The position numbers and the translations under genes are program-made. Under the pieces are notes generated by a model. It had not been told where the DNA came from and made no database searches. It saw only the letters and a list, made by a program, of their open reading frames with translations. Shown one piece after another: positions 34,530-45,064 of a stretch of DNA of 64,000 nt; the stretch's first letter is position 1; every line of letters starts with the position of its first letter. The DNA comes from Adenophora triphylla var. japonica (Eukaryota > Streptophyta > Magnoliopsida > Asterales > Campanulaceae), in assembly GCA_022495995.1 (NCBI GenBank), contig JAFEMH010000337.1:62001-126000 (forward strand), in the 5' to 3' direction.

Positions 34530-36150
34530 AGAAGATGAAGCTCCGAGAAGAAATCTACACTTACCACTTTGGGGCTACAACTATCCTCTCCCTTTCTCCT
34601 CTGATAGAAGTAGATTAGGTTTTAAATTTACAAGTATGAACTCGAAGAGTCGTTCTGTCATTCTAGTACTCCTCACCTCCTCTAGTTTGTGTCTTCTAAA
34701 CTATCGAGTCTGTTTCAATTTATTCGATTAATCAAAGTAATTTCCTCTTCCTAAACACTTTCCCTAAGGTTGTTCTACCTCATGAATATCATTTAACTCA
34801 TGCAAAATAATGAACCTTCCATTCCCTAAATCATCGCAAAAATAGAAACTTCTAAGTGACTTTAAGAAGCAAGTTATCATTAGAAGGCTTAAGGGCTAAA
34901 CATTACCCCTACAGAAAGTCAAAGATCAACAAACGAAGAAAGCCAAAGGTGTTGCTGTCAATCCTCATTCCAAGAAGAGTGGGGCTACTCAATTCAAAGC
35001 TTTGAGAGTACAAAAAAAAAATTCTCAAGCTTTCATCACCCCCACAACAAAGGTGAAAATTCAAATGCATGAAGGACTCTCCCACAAAGAAGAGGAGTCA
35101 AGTGATACCAACAAAAGAAAAGAGGAATCCTCAATATCCTCTTACATCAAGTGAAGAAGACTTTTAGTATCAAGAAAAATGTTTACCCTTAAGTCATACT
35201 AATGATTGGCTTTCTCCTCAAACTTATTTAGAAACTTCTAGATGATGCACGGTTCATTAAAAGGTAGAACAACTTTTCTAGATCCTTGAGCCAAGTATTG
35301 TTTCTTGTTGAGTCTAGGGGCTTCCTGTTAGCCGCTCTCATACACACTCTTGAAATCCAAGCATCAAAATTGGGGCTTCCTAACCTTTCCTCCCCCAATC
35401 AATCTCTACTTCAACTCCTCAAAATAATCAAATCTGCATTAGGAGCTTTCCTCTTTGATTCTCACTCTTATCATTAGAGAATACACTTCTTCAAAGAATC
35501 AATATTTGGATCACCTTCCAAAAGAATAGAGTCCGTCTCTCCTCAGCTAACTAGAGATCTCATCTCTCTCTCCTCAATAAGATTCTCTCAACTGAGTTCT
35601 CTTCGAGTACACATACTTTTCAAAAAAAATGGCTCGATAGGTTGAAAACTCGTAAAGAGCGGCCTAGGCAAAAGTTAGAGCACAAAAAAAAGAGAGAAAA
35701 GAATAAGACGCAAAAGAGATGCCCGCTAGATTGAAAACCCGAAAGGGCGGTTTAGGCAAAAACCAGGATGCGTCACTAAGAAAAGAAAAAAAAATCAAAG
35801 GACAAAGGGAGACTATCCTTCAACCCTCTTCATCGAACATCATTCGGAGAGTCTTCTTTGATCATCTTCAAATCAAGAGAGCAGCTTCACAAGCCTGTTC
35901 ACAAAGTCATCTACAACTTGCAAGCAACTTGGGGCTTGAGACAGCAAAGGGCCTTAGACATAAAGCCATTATGACAGTCGACATATTTATAGTCGTTCGC
36001 CTCCTAGAGACACGACTCAAGGAAGAATTAAGAATGAAGATTCGCAACAGGCCTAGATGTGTTCACGTAACGTTACTCATTGAAATTCAGCATTGCTGAC
36101 TAGCAACAGATTCTTCAAAACCTGATTTGATCCCAACTTGTCAAACACAA
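34530..36150 (+). repeat. Gag-downstream non-coding region of the gag-only Tat family, copy B
   Basis: Near-identical to 26806-28430, including the same GAAAAGAAT-type low-complexity stretch. Similarity to copy A stops at CAAACACAAGTT (36149). After that the sequence is the intron of the interrupted antisense gene. No 3' LTR follows. Confidence 0.8.
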
Positions 36151-36246
36151 GTTGAGCTTTTCCATATTGTTTGCTTTCCCTTTTGATCGGACATCCATTT
36201 ACACACTGTCGATCTATCTGACCCTTTCCTTTTTCTTTTTCTGTAG

Positions 36247-37137
36247 GCTTTTGCTTTGGTCAAGCTAGTGAAGAGCAGCTAGAGGGCTGCCGAGGAGAGA
36301 GAAAAGATTGCCATGATAATTATGATCGGATGTCTACTGAGCTTGTAGAGACGAGGGAGAAGTATGCTGATCTGGACTCGGCTTATGAGGTCCTCAAGCT
36401 GGTCAAAGAGAATGCCCTGAAAGCCAAGGATGAGGCATTGGTCGACCTAGGTGAAGCCAAAAAAGAGCTAGCTACTTGCAAGGATGATGCCCCTGCCTCC
36501 CGTTTGGGTAAGGAGAGGGTGGAGCAGGAGCTTGAGACTGTGACCCAGATGCTTCATGATAGCAGTGATTTGCTGACCAAGCAAAGTTATGATCATAAGG
36601 CAGCTCGAGCAAAATGGGAAGAGGAGGCCCAGGCCAGGGCAAAGGTCGCTGTAGAGGCTACCAAGGAAGCTGCGAGCAAGGCCGCGATGGAGGCCTATAA
36701 GAATAGCGACGAATGCTTTGATTTCATGATGGACAAGGCTAGGACCTTCTATGATGTTGGGACCGTCATATGGCTCGCCGCATTGTCGTGGATCCCTTTG
36801 TCGATCTATCCGTTCAGCAACTTTCTAAATGGGCTTCTGGGGACCCTACGACATGTTGGCTCGCAATGGTCACCCCATGGTCCCCTACAATGCTAATGAC
36901 TTGGCCGCCATTGCTCAGGAAGATGAGGAAGAGGGAGCTGAGCCCTAGGTCGCTCCAGACGTTAATCCGGTTAATTTTGATACCATACTCTAGGAGCTGA
37001 CGGGGGGTGATGACATAGATGAAGACGAGGTCGACTAGGGGAAAGTTTTTGCTGATGCTGAGCAAAGAGAGCAAGAGCAGTCCGCCAACGATCAAACCAA
37101 TAACAACGGCCAAACTGAGGGCGATCGAGTAGTTTGA
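36247..37137 (+). pseudogene. Antisense accessory gene, second part (coiled-coil exon)
   Basis: A pyrimidine tract and CTGTAG|GCTTTTGC at 36246/36247 form a clean 3' splice site. The exon encodes a long Ala/Glu/Lys-rich coiled coil (36330-36700; for example 'RLGKERVEQELETVTQMLHD'), a stretch 'DKARTFYDVG', and after frame changes an acidic C-terminus ending at the TGA 37135-37137. This is the usual second half of PF04195-type proteins, so I read it as the continuation of 25027-25996 across the intron now filled with 10 kb of other Tat DNA. Stops near 36275 and 36946 and a frameshift near 36860 make it inactive. Confidence 0.6.
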
Positions 37138-37329
37138 CATTTCATTGTTTTTGTTTTGGTGATGTAATGAAACAAGTTCCAAATATTTTTTGATTAATGC
37201 CTTCGCTCAGTATTGGAGGCATAAAACTTGTAACACTTTTATTTGCTCATGTCCGGGCCCGCTTTTGGGGGACTTCATTTATTTAATCATAGTTGACTAT
37301 ACTTTAATCACTTTGTTTTGATCCTTGTT
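37138..37329. other. Spacer after the antisense gene
   Basis: Probable 3' UTR of the accessory gene; no other feature is visible. Confidence 0.4.
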
Positions 37330-38045
37330 TGTATTTGTATGTGGAACTAAATTGAATAGGTGACCGGCCAAAGTCATTGTTAGAACAATTGACCTAATCA
37401 ACAAAGCTGACCAAGGTTTTAGTCGAGCCTACTTAAGAACGAGATTGATATTAGTCTTCAGTTGGACCTGTTTCAGAAAGAGGTCGACTTAGGATTTTAG
37501 TCGAATATGTTAGAACGAGATCGACTAAGAGTTGGATCTGTTAGAAGAACAAGATTGACTAAGAGTCAAATCTGTTAGAACGAGATCGACTTAGAGTCGG
37601 ATCTGTTAGAAGAATGAGATAGACTAAGAGCCGAATCTTTTAGAATGAGATTGACATTAGTCTTTAGTCGGACCTATTTAAGAACTAGGTCAACTTAGGA
37701 TTTCAGTCGAATCTGTTTGAACGAGATCGACTTAGAGTCAGACCTGTTAGAAGAACGAGATTGACTAAGAGTTGAATATGTTAAAATAAGATTGACATTA
37801 GTCTTCAGTCGGACCTATTTAAGAACGAGGTCGACTTAGAACTTCATTCAAATCTGTTTAAGAATGAGATTGACATTAGTCTTCAGTCGGACCTGTTTAA
37901 GAACGAGGTCGACTTAGGACTTCAGTCGAATCTGTTTAAGAAAGAGATTGACATTAGTCTTTAATCGGACCTGTTTAAGAACGAGGTCGACTTAGGACTT
38001 CAGTCGAATCTGTTTAAGATAATGTTGTGGTCCACTAAGAGTCGG
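37330..38045. repeat. Minisatellite, 78-bp units plus shorter variants
   Basis: TGACATTAGTCTTCAGTCGG starts at 37793 and recurs at 37871 and 37949 (period 78). Each unit combines GAACGAGGTCGACTTAGGAC and TCAGTCGAATCTGTTTAAGA. The left half (37330-37790) has shorter, more diverged units of the type GAACGAGATCGACTTAGAGT. It lies between the antisense gene and integrase. Confidence 0.88.
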
Positions 38046-38147
38046 ACCTGAATTGAACAAAGCATAGAAGTAATACAACTCGCTTGAATAGAACAGCCAT
38101 TTTATTGATGTCGTAGATCGGTTACATAGAAACCAGAATACTGAAAC

Positions 38148-39572
38148 TTAAAAGTAATACTTAATAAGGTGGCTAGCATGCCATGGACATTTCAGCTCGT
38201 CACCCTCTGGATGACCAATCATGTAGGTGCCCTCTTTGACAACTCGGGTAACGATGTAAGGACCTTCCCAGTTAGGAGATAATTTTTTATGTTCTGTTTT
38301 CCTTCCTGTTACCTCGATCTTCCTCAGCACGTAGTCTCCCACGTTGAACGACCACTTCTTGACTTTCTTGTCCTGGTAGCCCTTGGTTTTCTGCTTGTAG
38401 TTTACCATTCTTAGTTGAGTTGTAGACCGTTTCTCGTCGAGCAAGTCCAAATCGAGCATTCTGTTGAAGTCGTTTTGATCGTGATTAAAGAAGACTACCC
38501 TAGTTATAGGAACCTGTAGCTCGGCGGGTGCCATGGCCTCCAATCCAAAAGTAAGGGCGAATGGGGTTTCACTTGTAGGCCCCCGGGTGGTTGTGCGGAC
38601 TGCCCAAAGAGCAATGGGTAGTTTGTCCAACCATCTACCAGCTCGACCAAGTAAGCCCGTCTTAAGTGCTTATAGGACCAGTTTGTTTGCTGCTTCTGCC
38701 TACCCGTTACCTTGAGGATATGCGACTGACGACTTCCAATGTTTGACGCCCAATCTGTTCATCTCTGTTTCGAAGGCTGTGGAGAATTGTAGCCCGTTAT
38801 CTGATACAATAGCTCGCGAAATCCCAAAACGACACCAAATATAGTCATGGATGAAGTTGATAGCGTTTTCCTCCGTAATCTTGGCTAAAGGCTTGGCTTC
38901 AATCCATTTGGTGAAGTAGTTAATAGCTACGATCACGTACTTACAGTTTCCTCGGGCGGGTGGGAAGGGACCAATCAAATCAACTCTCCACTTGCTAAAA
39001 GGCCAAGCTGCGATCACTGGAGTTTGCTCGGTTGTAGGCAGTTTAGGCAGGTCGGCAAATCTCTGGCATTTGACACATTGCTGAACAAAATCATAAGCGT
39101 CTGATCTCAAGTGAGGACAATAGTAACCCAAAGTAATTAATTTGTCGGCCAAAGTTCTGGCCCCCGGGTGTCCACCACATACCCCACAATGTACCTCGTG
39201 CAAAAGTTGAGTAACCTCCATGGAGTTAACACACCTTAATAACGGCTTTGTGAAAGATCTTCTGAATAGTGCATCTCCGTGTATGACAAACCTTGGAGAT
39301 TTCTTCTTGATTGCTCGCGCTGCTTGCTTGTCGGTGGGTAACTCGCCCTTTTCTATATAGTCATTCATCTCTTCGATCCAACACTTAGTATTAATCCAGC
39401 CGCCCCTAGTGTCGTCAACTGAGCATAGAATCTGAACCCTTTCGTATGCTGGATGCTCTAGGTAGGAGATTGGCTCTCCATGATGTTCGTCCGTTAGATC
39501 GGCCAACTCGTTATCTTCTCGACCTACCCTTTGTATCTCCCAAAATTCCAAGTCTTTGACTAACTTCTTCAC
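38148..39572 (-). pseudogene. Tat integrase (minus strand), in-frame stop
   Basis: The N-terminal zinc-binding domain H-x-H-x-C-x2-C is visible around 'LLHEVHCGVCGGHPGARTL' and 'CVKCQRF'. The catalytic core has 'WRVDLIGPF' and 'IVSDNGLQF'. The glutamate of the DDE triad lies just past a TAG at 38702-38700 that replaces a conserved glutamine ('YPQGNG' stop). A C-terminal domain follows (38630-38148, 'NWEGPYIVTRVVKEGTYMIG'), ending at 38148. Integrase would join element cDNA to the chromosome; this copy is inactive. Confidence 0.85.
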
Positions 39573-39601
39573 TAGGTCGCATTATTTGACTAGAGTAGGG
39601 T

Positions 39602-39991
39602 TTAGCCTTCATATTCCCCTATGACTTGGTTTACGATTAACTGAGAATCACAATAGGCCATGACTTTAGTCGCTCCAAAACACTTGGCATACTCAATATC
39701 TGCGACCAGGGCCTCATACTCGGCCTGATTGCTGGAAGCCTCAAACTTGAACCTCAGTGCTTCTTCAAAAACTTTGCCTGTCTCTGGCTCAACTAGAATA
39801 ATCCCAGCTCCGCTAACAATCTTGGTCGCCGACCCATCTGAATAAACTTTCCAACAATCATCGGGCAAACTTACTGCGGGCTGACTTGCATGCTCCTTTC
39901 CCTTCACACTTTCCTTCGGGGCTCTCACTTCGTTATCTTCCTTGGTGAACGTAAGCTCGACCAAGAAGTTTGCCAAAGGTTGAGCTTTCAA
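39602..39991 (-). pseudogene. Second RNase H domain of the minus-strand Tat pol
   Basis: 'KVYSDGSATKIVSGAGIILV', 'EASSNQAEYEALVADI' and 'AYCDSQLIVNQV' hold the D-E-D positions of an RVT_3-type RNase H, the additional RNase H that characterises Tat-lineage elements. Frame changes separate it from integrase (39573-39601). Confidence 0.8.
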
Positions 39992-40009
39992 CGCCCTTCG
40001 AGGCTTATA

Positions 40010-40485
40010 CTAACAGTCGAACTCTGTTAGCTCTACTGACCAGTTAAGTAGTCGGCCTGAACTTTCTGGCTTGTGTAAAATCTTCCTCAGGGGAGCGTTG
40101 GTTAACACAACAATAGGGTGAGCCAAGAAATAAGCTCGTAGCTTCTTGGATGCAATAACCAAGGCGTAGTCCACCTTATCTGCATTAAAATACCTGCCCT
40201 CTACGTCGGATAAGGCCTTGCTCACATAATAAACAGGCTTCTGAAGCCCCCCTTCTTCTCTAACTAGCACAACGGCCACAGCTCGATCACCAACTGATAG
40301 ATATACAAACAAAGTTTCTCCCATGACCGGGCTTCTCAGTAACGGAGGAGAGGAAAGGTACTCCTTAAGTTGCTGGAACGACGATGAACATTCAGCCGTC
40401 CACTCAAAGATTTTCGTCCCCCTCAAAGATTTGAATAAGGGGAGAGACCTCACCGTTGATTTGGCAATAAAGTGACCTAGGGTTG
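40010..40485 (-). pseudogene. RT/RNase H C-terminal part, truncated by insertion
   Basis: 'FSSFQQLKEYLSSPPLL'-like sequence and 'KPVYYVSKALSDVEGRYFNA' identify the first RNase H domain of a Ty3/gypsy pol. An in-frame stop at 40012-40010 follows. The upstream RT palm is missing because the plus-strand Tat element begins here. Confidence 0.8.
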
Positions 40486-41404
40486 TGTAAGTACCCAAAT
40501 CTGGATCGTTACAATCCGTTAACTAACAATTTCCAAGTTAACGAGAATCCGTTAACTTGCACCTTCCATGTTAACGAGACTTTCCAGGACTGCCCCGTGC
40601 ACCCAAAATCCAAAGTGTATTCAACCCACGTTCGTACACGTGAAAATACCACTTTTCCAGAAATACACAATTTTTGGGACTTTTCGGGACTATTCCGACA
40701 TTTTCTCAGACAGTTATTTAGAAAACAGTCCAAACCGGGATTAACGGAACAAATGGGCAATCTTAGTGACTAAGCTAGGACAAGTGGCTTACATGCATGG
40801 CCTCTCCCACCCCCATCAATCAGATTCAAGGGTGTAAAGTCTAAAATACCCTCAAACTGAGTGACTGGCCGGACGGCCTGTTTTTCAGGATTGACTGATC
40901 AGCCTCAACAATTTCCAAAATACCCCAAAAGTCCCTAAAATTGAGGTTCTGGCCGAACGGCCTGTTCTAAGTTTCACCCCCTATAAATACAGCCCCTCCC
41001 CTTCAGTAAAAAAGGTCAAAAATGTATTCACAATCCCTCATTTCACCTCGTCCCAGCAGCCTAAACCCCCTCCTGAGCCTCAAAAATGCCTCGATTTGCG
41101 TGAAAACCATATTTTCTAAGCCAAACACGAGCCAAACACGTCCAAAACACCTTTTCGTATCCCGTATACGTCCTCCCGAGCCAAAGAGTCAACACCTATC
41201 CATTGGTAATACTCTCACTCTCTAAACTCCGCTTCGCCTCGTTTTACGCGTCATACACTACTTTCGATCCGATCAAAGTATCCAAAATGTAGACGAAATA
41301 CCGTCTACGAGTCTCGATAAATTTTAGTCCTCTATCATCTTTTCTCCCTCGAGAGAAGTAATTTAGGGTTAAAACGGCATTCAAGCCCCGTTTTTTACTT
41401 TTAT

Positions 41405-41665
41405 GTCATTTACCGTCCGAACCGTTCGGTTCGTCGATCGCACTTTTACCGTCCGGATCGTTTGATCCGTTGATTGCTATTTACCGTCCGGATCGCTTGA
41501 TCCGTTGATATTGCTATTTACTTTACGCACCTTTACAGTCCGAACCGTTTCGTTTGTTGATTCGGAATTTTACTGTCCGGATCGTTGGATCCGTCGATAC
41601 CGCAATTTCAATACTGTCATTTACAAGTCCAAACCGTTTGGTTTGTTGATAGTATTTACTTTCAA
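41405..41665 (+). repeat. Degenerate TTTACCGTCCGRAYCGTTYG repeat
   Basis: About six diverged units of the type TTTACCGTCCGGATCGTTTG plus ATCCGTTGAT, with inverted halves (CGAACCGTTCGGTTCG) that can form hairpins. They lie directly upstream of the 39-bp array in the same LTR. Confidence 0.8.
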
Positions 41666-41740
41666 ACGTCCGAGTCACAAAATGACTTGTCGATCGTCAT
41701 TTCAAAACCGTCGTTTTCATAAAAAAGGGGTAACATCATA

Positions 41741-41980
41741 ATGCCCAGCTCAAAATCGACGTTTGTCATTCAAACGCTCATTTCAAACTCAAAATCGACG
41801 TTTGTCATTCAAACGCTCATTTCAAACTCAAAATCGACGTTTGTCATTCAAACGCTCATTTCAAGCTCAAAATCGACGTTTGTCATTCAAACGCTCCTTT
41901 CAAACTCAAAATTGATGTTTGTCATTCAAATGCTCATTTCAAACTCAAAATCGACGTTTGTCATTCGAACGATCCTTTTC
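41741..41980 (+). repeat. 39-bp tandem repeat in the Tat LTR
   Basis: AAAATCGACGTTTGTCATTC plus CAAACGCTCATTTCAAACTC-type sequence starts at 41752, 41791, 41830, 41869, 41908 and 41947, exactly 39 bp apart. The first copies are almost identical and the last two have substitutions. The 13-codon period keeps a meaningless frame open. Confidence 0.95.
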
Positions 41981-42428
41981 AAAACTCCCTCAAAATCAAA
42001 GGTTTGCCACGCAAAAATCCTTTTCAAAATCAATGTTTGTCATTCAAACCAAGATTAATGTTTGTCATTTAAACTCACTTTCAAAAGTAACACAAACACA
42101 TACACACACATTTTTCGAGAAAGGTAGAAAGACTCGTCATGCGAGGCATTTTGGCTGATCTCAAGATACTCTTCCCGAAACGTAACCTGACCTCCGAACC
42201 TAATAATCTCTGTTCAAACAACCTTTTCCTAAGTTTTGGCTCCCAATCAAAATGACCTCCTTTTCAAACAGTCTTTTCCTAAGATTTGTCTACCAATCAA
42301 AACGACCTCCTTTTCAAATAGCATTTTTCAAAGCTAAGGCTCATAATACAAAACGGCGTGGCGACTCTCTTTTAAGTGAAGTCTCAAAAACCACTTGCCG
42401 CATTCCGCGCGATCCGGGTAATTTCAGT

Positions 42429-42446
42429 TGGCGACTCGGCTGGGGA
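42429..42446 (+). promoter_or_regulatory. Primer-binding site, Tat/Ogre type
   Basis: TGGCGACTCGGCTGGGGA follows the LTR end after two bases and differs from the site at 30519-30536 at one position. Confidence 0.82.
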
Positions 42447-44040
42447 CGTAACATGTTTTTTTCAAAACTGCCTTTATTTTAAAAACATTCCGTGGGTCAA
42501 ACTTTCGTTTACCCTTCCTCATTTTGTGCGCGTATATGTTTTCTCCGTACCTCATGTTACTTGCATTTTATTTTTTTTAAAAAAGAAACAGCTCCGGTTT
42601 TCAAAACATTGGACTGTTTTTTTTTAAAAAGATGTTGCTTTTTCATCGCTTTCAAAATCATAACATGTTCGTGTATTTTCGTTCATATTTGATTCTTTGT
42701 GCAATATTTCTTTAAAACTCATTCTGAAAATCTCTATTTTACTCAGAAAAAAAAAAGAATTTGGTGACCGCACACTACGCGCACTCCTGCCTTGGGACAC
42801 CGCACACTGCACACTGCACACTTGCTGCCTCGGTACATTGCACACTACAACCCTTAACCCGGGGTGACCATTCCTCTGCAGTTTGATTGGCCTTCCTATG
42901 CCTTTCGAGCGCCCACGGGATCATCTCAAACAGCCCATCCTAGCCCGTGTTAACCATGCACCATTTGTGTCACACTTCATCCAAGACCTTGGTTGGTTTT
43001 TGCCTTAGTTCGTATCATAAAGCCTAAGTGTATGCTTTTACACCGATCTCCCTCACAAGTCAAACTTAAAAGTTGAGATCGAAGGTCATTTCTCGATCCG
43101 AAGTCTTAGCTTTTCAGCTTTGACTTTGACGCATAACCGTGTTAAAAACATACCCGAAGGTTCAATGTGACGCAGTGTCATCAAACCCTCAACGTATGAA
43201 CCATACCAGCCACGACTTGGCCAACGCCAAAATCTAAGGCCCATCGCGAGAGCGAGTCAAGAGAGGTCATGGTGAAATTTTGGCACGATTTCTGCCTTAA
43301 CTTAAGGATGTTGACTTCGACCGTGACCCGTATGGCATATGCGTTGAAAGTTTACATGACAGGCTAGCCTTAAGTTCACTTTTCCCTTTGTCGGTGGAAT
43401 CTGCTTGCCCTATAGGACCCTCGCTCGAGATTGTCCATCCAGGGAAGACTATTTACAGGTGAAAAACGAGGAGCTTATAGACGTAGTGTCGGAATCCACT
43501 GATCTGAGACCTAGAGTAGTTGCGAAAAAGAAGAGCAGTCATTTCCAACCAATTAGGACTCTGAGAAAATGCGTTTTAAGTAAACTTAAGCGGTAGCAGC
43601 TATCCCCCAGCCAGATGGTACTTTTGTTCTAATCGAGGATGACGATCCTCCCCGATCAGCTCCCCAAACCTTCAACTAGGTTCCTCCACCGCCAAGCTAC
43701 GGGAATCCTTCAAATCAAGGAAACAACCGACCAAGGCTTCATATTTCCACTTCTCAAAGCTCCCCTATCATATACGGCCAAGCCCGAACTATCCCCATCA
43801 CTCAATACAACCAGCGCAGCGCTGGGCCATCTCAAATAGATCCCAACATCCTCAGTATCCTCCCGGGTTCAACCCGTTACCTATATATGAACCTCAAAAT
43901 AATGGGGCAAAACCCCGATATAACCCAGAAAAGGCCCCCATATATCCACATATATCAAGCCTTCCACCCTCAATTACTGCTTCTCTGATAGAAGCACCCG
44001 GACCCGAGCCTCAAAGTCCACCATTGGACCCAACCCTGGC
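42447..44040 (+). other. Leader of the plus-strand Tat element
   Basis: No domain recognised. A CACACTGC-type repeat (GCACACTGCACACTGCACAC) lies at 42800-42820. Proline-rich frames from 43640 to 44040 may be the degenerate N-terminus of gag. Confidence 0.45.
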
Positions 44041-45059
44041 CTGGATGGTCGAACAAATGAAAGATCTGAATGCCAGCATGGGTAGCTCAAATAAAGAAAC
44101 GCTCAGATCTACAGATCCGGGAATGGTTACACCTCTCCCTTCCAAGTTCAGAATGCCAAAAATGGACAGATTCGACGGGACCGAATGCCCTTAGACACAT
44201 GTTGACACTTACGTTCTCGGCATGAGAGCAAAAGGAGCAACCCTCCAGTAAATGGCCGACCATTTCTAGCACACTCTCAAGAGTTCAGCATTACAGTCGT
44301 TCCTAAGGGTCAAGCCCGAAGATCGCCATACTTGGGATCAAATCAACAACATCTTCCTTGAACGGTACCGGTCCAACCTGGAATGGGATCCAAGTCTTGA
44401 GGACTTAATCACCACCGAACAGAAGGTTGACGAAAGTGTTGGGGAGTTCTACAAAAGGTGGAGCTGGTAACTCTCCGAAATCATGGAGCCACTCTCCAAA
44501 GGCAAACAGATGTGGATCTTCAAGTTCTGCTTGAGGCCATCTATCAGAACGCTCATCAGCCACCACTTCTTCCCAGATCTTCGAGCCATGGTAAATGCGG
44601 GAACCCAGTTCGAGAAGGACGTAAAAGAGAAGCTGGCTACAGTTCCGTCTTACAGACACAGAGCGACAACTGCATTCAACCCTGCACTGGGGGCAAAGGA
44701 AAAGACTCTACTGTCAACCACATCCATCGGGGACATCAGTCAAACAACAGGAGCTCAGCCCTGCAAAGGAATGACTCTTCCAAGAAGCAACCTCCCATAC
44801 GCTTCGACAAGATGGATATGCCTCTGAGTAAAATGCTGGATGAGTTAGTCAAAGAAGGCCTACTCAAGCCTTTTGAAAACTACAAACCGAAGAATCCTGC
44901 GGTCAATGCCGACAGAAGCAAGTACTGCACCTTCCATCAATACCATGGGCACACAACTGACAACTGCCTCGGGTTACGGTATGAGATCTAGAATCTAGTA
45001 GGAGAAGGAAAGTTGGAGCGTCCCCGTGGACCTAATACAGTCGAAAACCCTTTTTCGAA
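44041..45059 (+). pseudogene. Tat gag, first part, interrupted by copia
   Basis: A gag core is visible in pieces: 'KFRMPKMDRFDGTECP' (44145-44190), 'THVDTYVLGMRAKGATLQ', 'DQINNIFLERYRSNLEWDP' (44340-44400) and 'KQMWIFKFCLRPSI'. A C-terminal part in another frame has 'PLSKMLDELVKEGLLKP' and a C-x2-H-x4-H-x4-C knuckle, 'YCTFHQYHGHTTDNC' (about 44920-44965). There are several stops and frame changes. The frame is cut at 45060-45064 by the copia target site and resumes at 53260. Confidence 0.8.
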
Positions 45060-45064
45060 CAACA

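Larger units (their letters stand above)
23867..40485 (-). mobile_element. Minus-strand Tat-lineage Ty3/gypsy element, split by later insertions
   Basis: Reading on the minus strand, the order is: truncated RT/RNase H (40485-40010), RNase H, integrase (to 38148), a spacer with a 78-bp minisatellite, an antisense (plus-strand) two-exon accessory gene (exon parts at 36247-37137 and 25027-25996), a polypurine-like site and a 3' LTR (24529-23867). The 5' part is cut off by the second Tat element at 40486. About 10 kb of other Tat DNA (25997-36150) sits in the intron of the antisense gene. Antisense ORFs between integrase and the 3' LTR are known for Tat-lineage elements. Assigning all these pieces to a single element is inference from order and orientation. 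Confidence 0.6.
40486..42426 (+). repeat. 5' LTR of the plus-strand Tat element
   Basis: It starts TGTAAGTACCC (a TG two bases earlier is also possible), exactly where the minus-strand pol loses its frame, and ends ATTTCA before the primer site. CTATAAATAC at 40981-40990 is the likely TATA box. Downstream lie tandem repeats (about 41400-41660 and 41741-41975). The partner LTR is not visible. Confidence 0.78.

Noticed and set aside
41741..42058. 105-codon frame of repeated 13-residue units
   Set aside because: Product of the 39-bp LTR repeat, not a gene.
44405..44659. Minus-strand frame opposite Tat gag
   Set aside because: Shadow of the gag region, no domain; the plus strand carries recognisable gag motifs.
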